This document shows, in pieces, positions 7,825-17,407 of a stretch of DNA of 64,000 nt. The notes under the pieces were generated by a model. The model was not told the DNA's origin and ran no database searches. It worked only from the letters and a program-made list of their open reading frames with translations. The stretch is taken from NCBI RefSeq assembly GCF_905120465.1, contig NZ_CAJHOF010000001.1, forward strand, positions 1 through 64,000, written 5' to 3'. A program made the position numbers and the translations under genes. Numbering within the stretch: position 1 is the stretch's first letter; each line of letters starts with the position of its first letter. The stretch comes from Campylobacter majalis. GTDB lineage: Bacteria; Campylobacterota; Campylobacteria; Campylobacterales; Campylobacteraceae.

Positions 7825-9649
7825 TAGGATCAATATCGCAATCAACAAATTCATTTTGAGAGATTTTAGCTATCTGAATAAGTGGTCGATGTGAGCTAGA
7901 GCGGATTAAAATTTCATAGCGAAATTTATTAGCCATTAGCTCTATCGCACACTTTCCGTATCCAATAATCTCAAAATCAAGCTTAAATTTTGATATTTTA
8001 TCAACCAAATCCATAACCATTTTGCTAGCAATTGCATCATTTTTATGTGTTATGAGTATTCGCAACATCCTACAATAAGGCGGATACAGCCCAGCTCTAA
8101 ACACAAGCTCATTTTTTATAAACTCATCATAATTATCCAAATAGTCATTAAAAAAATCATCGTGATAAGTCTGTATTATAGCCCTGCCCTGCCCCTTGCG
8201 ACCAGCACGACCAGATACCTGTTTTACCAATGCTAATGTTTTCTCTCTTGCTCTAAAATCTGCATAATTTAACATCTCATCTATACCCATTATCACAGCC
8301 AAATCGACATTATGATAATCATGCCCTTTGCTTAACATCTGAGTGCCAACAAGTATATCTATCTTGCCGTCATTAAATTCCTCTAAGGCTTTTTTCAGTT
8401 TATTTTGAGTGGTTATTTCATCACGATCAAATTTTGAAATTCTTGCATTTGCAAATGTTTGTTGTAGTTGCTCTATTAATTCAGAGGTGCCTATTTTTTG
8501 AGCCTGTATGACTTGACTGCCACACTTTTCACACCTATTTATTACAGGGGTTTTATATTCACAATACTGACACTTTAGCACATTTTGTTTCTTATAATAG
8601 CTCATTCCAACGCTGCAAAATGGGCATTTAATCGTCTCTCCGCACTCTTTGCACTGCAAAAATCTATAATTAGCACGAGTTGGCAAACACACAATAATTT
8701 GCTTATTTTTACTAAGGCTTTTTGAAATTTCATCTTTTATTATCTTGCTTAAACCGGTTTGAGATTTATCAAATATATATGTTTTTTGAGTATTAAAAAA
8801 TGTCTGCTTTAATCTAAAACTTGGTAGTTTTTCATATGTAGTTAAGCTTGGTGTTGCTGAGCCTAATACAACTTTGATATCGCATTTTTGCCCGATAATA
8901 AGAGACAAATCACGTGCGTTATAATGCGGTCTAGAGTGGTTTTTGTAACTATCATCATGCTCTTCATCTACAACAATTAATCCAAGATGCCAAAGCGGCA
9001 AGAATAGTGCCGATCTTGCCCCAGCAATCAAGCGGATATTTGAGCTTTTTATTCCATTTAAAATTTCATTTTTACGTTTTGGTGTGACCTTTGAATGCCA
9101 AACAGCAACCGCATCACCAAAATAATACTCAAGACGAGTTTGCATCTGTGGAGTGAGTGAAATTTCAGGCATTAAAAATAAAGCTTGTTTGCCACTATTT
9201 AACACATCGGCTATCATCTTTATGTATATTTCACTTTTGCCACTTCCAGTATCACCAAATAACAACGCCATATTATGCGAGTTTAAAAACTCATAAGCTT
9301 TTTGTTGCAATTGGCTTAAATTTGGCACGTTTATAAAGCTATCTTTGCCTAGTGCAGCACAATCGTTATCAAACTCAAAAAGTCCAAGTGTGCCACCAAT
9401 ATCACCCAAATAATAATATCTTATAAAATTAAAAATTTCTTGTTGGATGTTGGTTAATCCAAAAGGAAGTATTTGCACAATTTCAAGCGTTTTAAAGCTC
9501 GGTTTTTCGCACTCATCTAATACACATGCAAGTGTGTTTTTACCACGCAAACTTACATAAACAAGCCGAAATTTTAATAGTTTTTCATCACTATGGTATG
9601 TCAATGGGGCTAAGTTAAGCCCAACAAAGCCAACTGTATAATATCTCAT
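7811..9649 (-). CDS. priA: Primosomal replication restart helicase PriA
   Basis: Superfamily 2 DNA helicase that reloads the replisome at stalled forks. 612 aa, slightly shorter than E. coli PriA (732) as is usual in epsilonproteobacteria. Order: N-terminal DNA-binding domain, Walker A GDTGSGKSEIY, DEEH box, zinc module of four CxxC pairs (CKEC, CPFC, CQYC, CEKC), then the helicase C-terminal motifs including QVSGRAGR. The ATG overlaps the stop of the upstream pseudopilin gene (TAATG), indicating translational coupling in an operon with the pseudopilin and the two Zap-like genes. Confidence 0.96.
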   Translation of the reverse strand: MRYYTVGFVGLNLAPLTYHSDEKLLKFRLVYVSLRGKNTLACVLDECEKPSFKTLEIVQILPFGLTNIQQEIFNFIRYYYLGDIGGTLGLFEFDNDCAALGKDSFINVPNLSQLQQKAYEFLNSHNMALLFGDTGSGKSEIYIKMIADVLNSGKQALFLMPEISLTPQMQTRLEYYFGDAVAVWHSKVTPKRKNEILNGIKSSNIRLIAGARSALFLPLWHLGLIVVDEEHDDSYKNHSRPHYNARDLSLIIGQKCDIKVVLGSATPSLTTYEKLPSFRLKQTFFNTQKTYIFDKSQTGLSKIIKDEISKSLSKNKQIIVCLPTRANYRFLQCKECGETIKCPFCSVGMSYYKKQNVLKCQYCEYKTPVINRCEKCGSQVIQAQKIGTSELIEQLQQTFANARISKFDRDEITTQNKLKKALEEFNDGKIDILVGTQMLSKGHDYHNVDLAVIMGIDEMLNYADFRAREKTLALVKQVSGRAGRKGQGRAIIQTYHDDFFNDYLDNYDEFIKNELVFRAGLYPPYCRMLRILITHKNDAIASKMVMDLVDKISKFKLDFEIIGYGKCAIELMANKFRYEILIRSSSHRPLIQIAKISQNEFVDCDIDPINFS

Positions 9650-10062
9650 TATTTAAGTTGATTGCATAGGTAAGAATCATCACAGACAAACAAGCCACTT
9701 TCTGGATAATATGTATAAGTAGTGCTTTGACCATCTAGACTAAATTTGTATTTATTATCTTGCAATTTTACCCAACCACGCTTACTGTTGCCCTCTCGTA
9801 TGCCACCAATCGTTAAAACACCACTAAACAACAGTCCATCATCACCATCGAGTGTATTTGGATATGCTGGTTTGCCAGTTAGAACTTTTTCGTTATATTT
9901 TAGCGTTATTGCAGAATTTATAGCCGCAATTTGTGTTCTTGCATTCACTAATTCAGCATCACTTCTACCAAAATTTAACTTACTAGCAGCAATACTAGCT
10001 AAAACACCAACAATCACGATAACAAAAACAAGCTCAATCATCGTAAAACCGTGCCTTTTCAT
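9649..10062 (-). CDS. Type IV pilin-like prepilin (pseudopilin)
   Basis: 137 aa from the chosen ATG (two alternatives lie 3 and 6 bases upstream; this one has GGGAG at the best distance). Short leader MKRHG, then the prepilin peptidase site G/FTMIEL with the conserved Glu at mature position 5 and a hydrophobic helix VFVIVIVGVLASIAAS. Two Cys near the C-terminus (VCDDSYLC) could form a disulfide loop. Probably a minor pilin of the DNA-uptake machinery whose core operon is at 52.6-61.6 kb; C. jejuni also keeps its pseudopilin gene away from the main cts operon. Overlaps priA by one base. Confidence 0.88.
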   Translation of the reverse strand: MKRHGFTMIELVFVIVIVGVLASIAASKLNFGRSDAELVNARTQIAAINSAITLKYNEKVLTGKPAYPNTLDGDDGLLFSGVLTIGGIREGNSKRGWVKLQDNKYKFSLDGQSTTYTYYPESGLFVCDDSYLCNQLK

Positions 10063-10064
10063 CA

Positions 10065-10304
10065 TCACTCCCTGATTTTTAGTGCCTTTTTAATATCGTT
10101 TGTAAGTGCCTTCATCTGTAGCTCATCAGCATAAGTATCATAGCATCTTTGCACATATGCGTTTAAAAGCTCCTTTACATCGACAAATTTTCTATTGCCT
10201 TCAAATCTACCAAAGTCACGCTCTAAAATTCTAGCAAAGCCTTCATCATCAACATTAATAGCAAAATCGCGTGAAGCAATTGTGAGCGTGATCTTTTTTT
10301 CCAT
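10065..10304 (-). CDS. ZapA-like small protein
   Basis: 79 aa, soluble. The beginning ITLTIASRDFAINVDDEG resembles the N-terminal strand region of ZapA (ITLNIAGR-type), followed by a helix; ZapA promotes FtsZ bundling at the division site. The preceding gene is a short pure coiled-coil protein overlapping by one base, which fits a ZapA/ZapB-like pair. The assignment is an inference from short motifs. Stop and start codons overlap with both neighbours, so the four genes to priA are coupled. Confidence 0.55.
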   Translation of the reverse strand: MEKKITLTIASRDFAINVDDEGFARILERDFGRFEGNRKFVDVKELLNAYVQRCYDTYADELQMKALTNDIKKALKIRE

Positions 10305-10537
10305 TATTTATTAAGCACAGCCTCGATTTTCTTAAGCACATCATCAGCTTCATTTGTCTTTTTGTTAAGCTCTTCTTCAAGTCGCATTATCTGATTACTT
10401 TTTGCCTCATTTTGTGCCTTTAAAGTTACAATTTGATTGTGTAATTCTTCATTGTCTTTGCACACTTCATCATATTTTGTAAGCAGATCATTTACCTTGC
10501 TTGTTAGCGTAGTTAGCACTTTATCATCATCAAACAT
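10304..10537 (-). CDS. Short coiled-coil protein (ZapB-like)
   Basis: 77 aa, nearly all one heptad-patterned coiled coil (VLTTLTSKVNDLLTKYDEV...LKAQNEAKSNQIMRLEEELNKK). No membrane segment. It sits directly before the ZapA-like gene with overlapping TAATG. Function is unproven; size and composition resemble ZapB or other small cell-division coiled coils. First gene of the operon that ends with priA. Confidence 0.5.
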   Translation of the reverse strand: MFDDDKVLTTLTSKVNDLLTKYDEVCKDNEELHNQIVTLKAQNEAKSNQIMRLEEELNKKTNEADDVLKKIEAVLNK

Positions 10538-10648
10538 TTCTAGCCTTTTTTATAAAATTAAAAAGCTGATTTTATCACAATCTGACTAAAAATTTTATAA
10601 GTTTAATTAATTCTTTGCTAGAATATGTAAAATTTTACAAGGAATTTT

Positions 10649-11179
10649 ATGAGTTTAGACTACACACTTGACGAAAATGACTACCTAAGGTACCATATGT
10701 ATCAGCTAAAAACAGACAACAATATCAAAAAAACCATGAAATTATCATGGCTATCGCTAGTGCTAGTATATAGCGGTATGATGTGGTTTTTTTACGCAAA
10801 ATTTGGGCTTTCGGTGGGCTTTTACGTGATTTTAGTGCCTATTTTGCTAATAGTGGTTTTTTATCCTAAATTTTATGAAAGCTCATGCAAAAGGCGGATA
10901 CTAAAATTTACAAGAAAAAATTACTATCCAAATAACCACATTCGCCTAGAGTTAGATACTATAAGCAATACCATAACAGCCAAAATGCAAGATGAGTTTA
11001 AGCTAGAGACTAAAAACATAACCAAGCTCGTTAAAATACCGCAAAATTTATTTATCATATTTAAAAATCCAGACAAAAAAGACACTCTTGGCATTATCTT
11101 AAAAAATGATGAAATTTCAGCTAAATTTATGGAGCTTGTGTCTGAAAAAACGGGCTTAAGCATAAAAGAGGAGCTTTGA
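10649..11179 (+). CDS. YcxB-like membrane protein
   Basis: 176 aa. N-terminal cytosolic segment, two adjacent membrane helices (about residues 33-70: [14 protein letters not shown] and [17 protein letters not shown]), then a soluble domain with beta strands of the YcxB type ([30 protein letters not shown]). Function unknown in all bacteria. AAGGAATTTT precedes the ATG. Its TGA overlaps the uvrB ATG (TGATG), so the two are co-translated. Confidence 0.7.
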   Translation: MSLDYTLDENDYLRYHMYQLKTDNNIKKTMKLSWLSLVLVYSGMMWFFYAKFGLSVGFYVILVPILLIVVFYPKFYESSCKRRILKFTRKNYYPNNHIRLELDTISNTITAKMQDEFKLETKNITKLVKIPQNLFIIFKNPDKKDTLGIILKNDEISAKFMELVSEKTGLSIKEEL

Positions 11180-13152
11180 TGTTTAAAATTTCAAGCAAAT
11201 TTTCACCATCCCCAGACCAGCAAAACGCTATTGACGGCATCGTAAAAAGCATAAAAAACGGCAATAGATATAACACTTTGCTTGGCGTTACAGGCTCAGG
11301 CAAAACTTTTACAATGGCAAATGTGATACAAAATCTAAAAATGCCAACGCTAATCATGACACACAACAAATCCCTAGCAGCACAGCTTTATAGCGAGTTT
11401 AAGGGCTTTTTCCCGAGCAATCATGTTGAGTATTTTATCAGCTATTATGATTATTATCAACCAGAAGCCTACATCCCACGACAAGATCTTTTTATCGAAA
11501 AGGATAGCTCTATAAACGACGAACTAGAGCGTATGCGGCTATCTGCGACGGCTAGTTTGCTTAGCTTTGATGATGTCATCATCATCGCCTCGGTCTCGGC
11601 AAACTACGGACTTGGCGATCCAAGCGAGTATCAGGGCATGGTGCAGTATCTAAATGTTGGCGATGAGATAAGTCAAAAAGCACTCTTAAACCGCCTTGTA
11701 GATATGGGATATACAAGAAATGACGCCTATTTTGACCGCGGAAATTTCCGTGTAAATGGCGATGTGATAGACATTTATCCGGCTTACTGGGGCGATGAGG
11801 CGTTAAGGGTTGAGTTTTTTGGCGATGAGATTGAGAGCATGTATCATTTTGAAGTGCTTGATAATAAGCGTTTAAAAGATATTTCTAAATTTACACTTTA
11901 CGCCACAAGTCAGTTTATAGTGCGTGAGGATCGGCTAAAATCAGCGATAAAAGGCATCGAAGCTGAGCTTGAAGAGAGGCTAAAATTTTATGAAAAAGAG
12001 GGCAAATTGGTCGAGATGCAACGCCTAAAACAACGCGTCGAATTTGATCTTGAAATGCTTACAAGCACCGGCATTTGCAAGGGCGTGGAGAATTACGCAA
12101 GGCACTTAACAGGGCTAAAACCTGGCGAGACGCCATATACGATGTTTGATTATTTCTCACTGCTTAACGGCGGTGAGTTTTTAGTCATAGTTGATGAAAG
12201 TCATGTGAGCTTGCCGCAGTTTCGCGGCATGTATGCAGGAGATAGAAGCCGTAAAGAGACGCTTGTGGAGTATGGCTTTCGTCTGCCTTCAGCTCTTGAT
12301 AACCGCCCTTTAAAATTTGATGAGTTTATCAACAAAAATGCAAATTTTCTCTTTGTATCAGCTACGCCAAACGAGCTTGAGCTTGAGCTTAGCAAAGATC
12401 ATGTTTATGAGCAAATTTTACGCCCAACTGGACTTCTTGATCCACTCATCGAGATAAAAGATAGCGACAATCAGGTTGAAATTTTACACGATATGATTAA
12501 AGATGTAGTGTCTCAAAATGAGCGAGTTTTAATAACCGTGCTAACTAAAAAAATGGCGGAGGAGCTAACACGCTACTACACTGAGCTTGGTATCAGGGTA
12601 AAATATATGCACTCAGACATCGATGCTATCGAGCGAAATGAGCTTATACGCGGACTTCGTGGTGGCAGCTTCGATGTGCTAGTGGGTATAAATTTACTCC
12701 GCGAGGGGCTTGATCTGCCAGAAGTCTCGCTCATAGCCATAATGGACGCTGATAAAGAGGGCTTTTTACGCTCACGAACGAGCCTGATTCAGACTATGGG
12801 GCGAGCGGCACGAAATGTCAATGGCAAGGTCGTGATGTTTTGCAAAAAGGTAACAAACTCAATGCAAGAAGCTATCGATATCACGAGCGCAAGGCGTAAA
12901 ATGCAAGATGAATACAATAAAGCAAACAACATCACGCCACGCTCGGCAAGTCGCAATATCGAAGAGAGCTTGCACGAGCAAGATGATGCTGAAATTTACC
13001 GCAAGGGCAAAAAGCTAGAAAAAATGCCAGCGAGTGAGCGAGCAAAACTAGTAAAAGAGCTAAGAAAGCAGATGTTTGAGGCAGCAGCGGCACTGGAGTT
13101 TGAAAAAGCTGCGGCATTAAGGGATGAGATAGCAAAGCTTAGGGATTTGTGA
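11179..13152 (+). CDS. uvrB: Excinuclease ABC subunit B
   Basis: Damage-verification helicase-like subunit of nucleotide excision repair. 657 aa, full length. I start at ATG 11179, three bases after a TTG in the same frame, because AGAGGAG is 5-6 bases upstream and the TGATG overlap is typical. Features: Walker A GVTGSGKT, the beta-hairpin region [26 protein letters not shown], and a C-terminal UVR motif ([19 protein letters not shown]-like). The gene is unusually G+C-rich: hand counts of lines 11581-11640, 12241-12300 and 12721-12780 give 34, 29 and 29 G+C of 60, against 22 of 60 for a priA line (8281-8340). Confidence 0.97.
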   Translation: MFKISSKFSPSPDQQNAIDGIVKSIKNGNRYNTLLGVTGSGKTFTMANVIQNLKMPTLIMTHNKSLAAQLYSEFKGFFPSNHVEYFISYYDYYQPEAYIPRQDLFIEKDSSINDELERMRLSATASLLSFDDVIIIASVSANYGLGDPSEYQGMVQYLNVGDEISQKALLNRLVDMGYTRNDAYFDRGNFRVNGDVIDIYPAYWGDEALRVEFFGDEIESMYHFEVLDNKRLKDISKFTLYATSQFIVREDRLKSAIKGIEAELEERLKFYEKEGKLVEMQRLKQRVEFDLEMLTSTGICKGVENYARHLTGLKPGETPYTMFDYFSLLNGGEFLVIVDESHVSLPQFRGMYAGDRSRKETLVEYGFRLPSALDNRPLKFDEFINKNANFLFVSATPNELELELSKDHVYEQILRPTGLLDPLIEIKDSDNQVEILHDMIKDVVSQNERVLITVLTKKMAEELTRYYTELGIRVKYMHSDIDAIERNELIRGLRGGSFDVLVGINLLREGLDLPEVSLIAIMDADKEGFLRSRTSLIQTMGRAARNVNGKVVMFCKKVTNSMQEAIDITSARRKMQDEYNKANNITPRSASRNIEESLHEQDDAEIYRKGKKLEKMPASERAKLVKELRKQMFEAAAALEFEKAAALRDEIAKLRDL

Positions 13153-13201
13153 AATTTCAGGCAAAATTTAATACAATCAAATAAAATTTTAAAGGTTAAA
13201 A

Positions 13202-16200
13202 ATGGCAAAATGGACACTCGAAGATGATGTAAATGATTTTGTAAAACAAAATTTCACTCGCTTAGGACTTAAAAAATTAAAAGATTACAATGTTGAATCA
13301 AGCATTTCAGAGTATTTAAAACAGAGTTTAAAAGGCTCAGCCAAAACGGCAAATAAAACAAATTTTGGCAAACCTGACTTCAGCATTGAAAAATATGAAA
13401 TTCCTGTTATTATAGAAAATAAACTACACGCCAAAAAACTAGTCCAATCCACCAAAGACGGCATAAAATTTGACGATGCTTCGATTTCAAATTTTGCCGT
13501 AAATGGGGCGTTGTATTATGCTAGAAATATGATTGCTTCTGGCAAATACGATGAAGTTATCGCCATAGGGATTGCAGGCGATAATGATGAAAGCGTGGAA
13601 TTGCAAGTATATTTTGTATATGGTAGTGGCGATAGTGCATTTAAATTTATGTCAAAATACAAAACGCTAAATTTTTTAGAAAACAAATCCACATTTAGCG
13701 AATTTTTAAATGACGCAAAACTTACAGATGACGACAAACACCAAATTTTAATCTCATCTCAAATTCAACTCCAAATTTACGCCAAAAAATTAAACAAACT
13801 TATGCATAACCTAAATATCACTGCCCCGCAGCGTGTTCTTTATGTCTCTGGTATGCTTTTAGCTATGCAAGATATTAAAAATGATAATGAAATTATCGGT
13901 TATGGGCTTACAAGCGATGATTTAAAAGGCGTAGCATTAGAAGCCGAGCGAGACGGCGTAAAAATTGTAAATCGCATAAAAGAATTTTTAAAAAATCGTC
14001 AAATTCCACAAGATAAATTAAATCTCATGATTGCAAGTTTTTCAGAGATTTCAAAAGACCCACAAAGAGACAAACCGACCAAAAACGACAAAGAAATTGC
14101 TAAATTTTTAGATAAAGAATCTTCTATAAACAAGCAAATTTTTACATTTATTTATGAATTTATCTACAAACAAATTGACGGCTTTGGCGGACATATTGAC
14201 ATTATGGGCGAAATGTATAGCGAGTTTTTAAAATACGCTTTAGGAGACGGCAAAGAGCTTGGTATCGTACTAACTCCACCTTATGTAACTAAAATGATGG
14301 CTCAAATTTTACAAATTGACAAAGACTGCAAAGTTATGGATTTAGCCACAGGCTCGGCTGGATTTTTGATTTCTGCAATGGAGTTAATGTGTGAGAGTGC
14401 CAACAACGCCTACACCAAAAATTCAACCCAAGCAAATTTAGAAATACAAAATATCAAAAAACAAAAACTTCTAGGCGTTGAGCTAAATGCCGAAATGTAT
14501 ACCCTTGCGGCTACAAATATGATTTTGCGTGGAGATGGCTCGGCAAATATTCAAAAAGCAAATGCATTTGACACACCAGAGAGCCTTTATACTAAATTTA
14601 ACGCAAATAGAATTTTGTTAAATCCGCCTTTTACATTTGATGAAAACGGAATGCCATTTATTAAATTTGGACTTTCAAAAATGCAAAAACACGGACTTGG
14701 AGCTATCATTATCCAAGATAGTGCAGGTAGCGGTAAAGCGATAAAATCAAACAAAGAAATTTTAAAACACCACACGCTAAAAGCCAGTATCAAAATGCCA
14801 ACTGATTTATTTCAGCCTATGGCAGGAGTTCAAACTAGCATTTATATTTTTGAAGCAGGTGTGCCGCATGATTATGAAAAAGTTGTCAAATTTATTGATT
14901 TTAGAAACGACGGCTACAAACGCACAAGCAGGGCTTTGCAAGAAATCGATGAACCTTTAAACAGATATGCCGACATTATACAAATTTACAAAAACGGCAA
15001 AAACGCAAAAGTTAAGGCAAAGTGGAATTTGGATGAAATTTTTGTAGAAGATTTTATTACGCCTAGTGGCAATGACTGGAATTTTGACCAACACAAAAAA
15101 ATAGACACAATGCCAAATTTGGCTGATTTTAAAAAGACCGTGAGCGATTATTTAAGCTGGGAAGTAAGCCAAATTTTAAAAAAGGATAGTCCCAGTCGCA
15201 GTAGGATAAGCTTAAAAATCGAGAAATTAGAGCGTGAGTTTAAGGCTAGTGGTGGAGAGTTTAGGGAATTTCGGCTTGATGAAATTTTTGAGCTAAAATC
15301 CAGCAAAAAGATTTTTCACGCTCAAAATTTAAAAATTTATGATGAAATAATAGCAGGTAGCTATCCATATGTTGTTAGAAGCACCATAGACAATGGAATT
15401 CGTGGCTATATTATCGAAGATGAGCAGTATTTAAATGAAGGCAATACTTTAAGTTTTGCACAAGATACTTTTAGTGTTTTTTATCAAAAGTTACCATATT
15501 TTACTGGCAACAAAGTGAAAATTTTAAAGTCAAAATTTGACGACTTTAACTCAAAAATTGCACTTTATATAGTTGCAAATTTTAATAAGGTTTTAAGAGA
15601 ATTTACTTGGGGTATCGGTTCAAATGTTGATAGTATATCAAGAATAAAAATTCTTTTGCCGACGATAGGAGGCAAAATAAGCTTTGCATTTATGCAAAGC
15701 TTCGTCGAGGAACTCGAAAGCGAACGCGTCGAGGAACTCGAAGCGTATCTTGCGGTAACTGGTTTAAAAGATTACAAGCTTACTAAAGCCGAACAAAATG
15801 CACTCGATATTTTCGCAAATTCGCAAAACAAGAGAGAGAGAGAGAGAGAGTAAATTCCACCACGCCGCTTAAATTTAGCGAATTTAGAATTGGTGATTTA
15901 TTCGAAGTGAAATCAAATCCACAGTTAAATAAAGATAGCTTTAAATTTAGCGAAAATGGCAAATTTCCGTATTTTACAAGGACTTGTTTAAACAATGGAA
16001 TTGCTGGTTATGTTGAATATTTAGATGAAGAACATAAAATTAAAGGAAATTCTATCGCCGTGGGTATGCTCGGTATGCAATTTTTCTATATGGAAAAAGA
16101 CTTTTACGCAGGTCAATTTACAAAAACAATTTTTTCTAAATTTGGAAATTTAAATTCAAAAATAGCCCAATATTTCATAACTTTATTGAATAAAAATCAA

Positions 16201-16410
16201 AAAATTTATCAAGGTATTTTAGTTAGAGATTTTGAAAAAGAATTTAATAAAACTAGTATTATTTTACCAACTATAAACGGCGAATTAAATTTTAATTTTA
16301 TGCAAAATTTTATAAAAGCAGTGCAAAAACTAGTCATTAAAGATGTCGTTTTGTGGGCGGACGCAAAGATACAAACCACAAAAAACATCATTGCAAGAAA
16401 AAGAGCTTGA
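13202..16410 (+). CDS. Phase-variable Type IIG-like restriction-modification-specificity fusion (frame broken at (AG)10)
   Basis: Single-polypeptide enzyme combining nuclease, N6-adenine methylase and specificity parts. The current frame ends at 15853 (883 aa). N-terminal nuclease PD-(D/E)xK: P58-D59...E72-N-K74. Methylase motif I DLATGSAGF near residue 378 and motif IV NPPF near residue 474. The first target-recognition domain is residues ~690-850, then a helical spacer EELESERVEELEAYL. The coding frame then enters (AG)10 and stops. The second recognition domain follows in another frame (SEFRIGDLFEVKSN... to 16410). With one AG unit less the frames join into a ~1068-aa protein with two recognition domains. 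Good AAAGG ribosome-binding site. Located between uvrB and a DUF5131 gene, a probable accessory island. Confidence 0.88.
15679..15702. repeat. Perfect 11-bp inverted repeat inside the specificity region
   Basis: AAGCTTTGCAT and ATGCAAAGCTT separated by two bases, at the end of the first recognition domain. It codes for ordinary residues (SFAFMQSF), so it may be chance, but it sits exactly where recognition domain and spacer meet. Confidence 0.6.
15703..15742 (+). repeat. 24-bp-period direct repeat in the inter-domain spacer
   Basis: CGTCGAGGAACTCGAA occurs at 15703-15718 and again at 15727-15742, a period of 24 bp (8 codons) encoding VEELESER then VEELEAYL. It forms the helical spacer between the two recognition domains, the place where repeat number alters target spacing in Type I S subunits. 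Confidence 0.75.
15831..15850 (+). repeat. (AG)10 dinucleotide repeat (phase-variation switch)
   Basis: Ten AG units at the junction between the two specificity halves of the restriction-modification gene. (AG)10 ends in RERERE-stop. (AG)9 or (AG)12 reads through RERERVNSTTPLKFSEFRIG into the second half. (AG)11 stops a few codons later. Confidence 0.9.
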
Positions 16411-16450
16411 TCTTTTACTTCAAATACAAATTTACCAACACAAACAATAT

Positions 16451-17335
16451 CTAAAACTCATCTATTGGTAGCCCAAAAGCATCGGTGAGTTTAAAGTTTA
16501 TACTTTTACCTTCAAAGCTAAGCCCTGATTTTTGTGCTTGGCTTCTTTGAAGTCCATTTTCTAGCGTATATACTCGACCATCTTTCATAAATTTTCTTCC
16601 AGTGCCATAAAATACAAACGTCACATTGTATCTTTCGCACTCATTGCGCAAACCCTTAACCCACTCATAGCAGCACACACGTGCACCTTCGTAATTCTCG
16701 CCATCGCACAGCACTAGGCTTATTTGATTTGATTTTAGGTATTTTTCAATACTAATAGCCCCAATAAGCGGAGCACACACAATGCCTTTGTGCTTAAATG
16801 GCAATTCAAGCAAAGTAGGTATGCGTTCATCAGCTCTTTGCTGATTTTCACAGCTTACACTTAACATTACGTTTTCATAGCCATCATCCCAATCTTTAGG
16901 CAAGCATTTTGATACTCTATCAATTCTTTTAGTCAGCAGTGAAAATTTAACATCCGAGCGTTGCTTTATAATGCTCCACGCCTCATCTCTGTATTCATCT
17001 GCTTGCTTTAAAAAGAAATCACTACTTAAGCACACATGTATCATTTCGCCACTTTTTATTTTGTATCTGCCATCTTTGTGACGTGATAATGGATAGTTAA
17101 AACCAGTTTTAGTGCGATAAATCTCTGAACCACTTTTGCCATACTTAGCATCTAAATAATACATATAGCAATTAGCACATCCTTCGCTAATTTTAATGCA
17201 TCCATGCCATGGATTCCAGATATTAAGCGTTTTATCTTGTTTTGTTGAGCTCACATTTTGACTTTGATGTGTAATTTTGGTTATTTTAATCACAATGCAT
17301 TTACTAAAATAATATATTTTGTATTTATCTTGCAA
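16451..17335 (-). CDS. DUF5131 (phage Gp37/Gp68-type) three-Cys protein
   Basis: 294 aa from a TTG start; the true start may be further in (GTG at 17254) because the domain begins only around residue 38. The hallmark is NIWNPWHGC...GCANCYMYY with Cys46, Cys53, Cys56, a radical-SAM-like three-Cys motif, followed by SLLTKRIDR and FYGTGRKF. Members occur in phages and bacterial accessory loci, often beside a TcmP partner; none is seen here. Function is not established. Convergent with the restriction-modification gene, and a TATAAT box at 17355-17360 points at it. Confidence 0.8.
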   Translation of the reverse strand: MQDKYKIYYFSKCIVIKITKITHQSQNVSSTKQDKTLNIWNPWHGCIKISEGCANCYMYYLDAKYGKSGSEIYRTKTGFNYPLSRHKDGRYKIKSGEMIHVCLSSDFFLKQADEYRDEAWSIIKQRSDVKFSLLTKRIDRVSKCLPKDWDDGYENVMLSVSCENQQRADERIPTLLELPFKHKGIVCAPLIGAISIEKYLKSNQISLVLCDGENYEGARVCCYEWVKGLRNECERYNVTFVFYGTGRKFMKDGRVYTLENGLQRSQAQKSGLSFEGKSINFKLTDAFGLPIDEF

Positions 17336-17354
17336 ATATCATTTGATTTTCGTT

Positions 17355-17360
17355 ATTATA
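17355..17360 (-). promoter_or_regulatory. -10 box of the DUF5131 gene
   Basis: TATAAT on the minus strand preceded by TGC (extended -10, TGCTATAAT). A start about 7 bases downstream would lie near 17348, just ahead of the TTG at 17335. Confidence 0.5.
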
Positions 17361-17407
17361 GCATATAAGGATTAAATTAAAACGCAAAAAGAGAGCTTTT
17401 ATAATAC

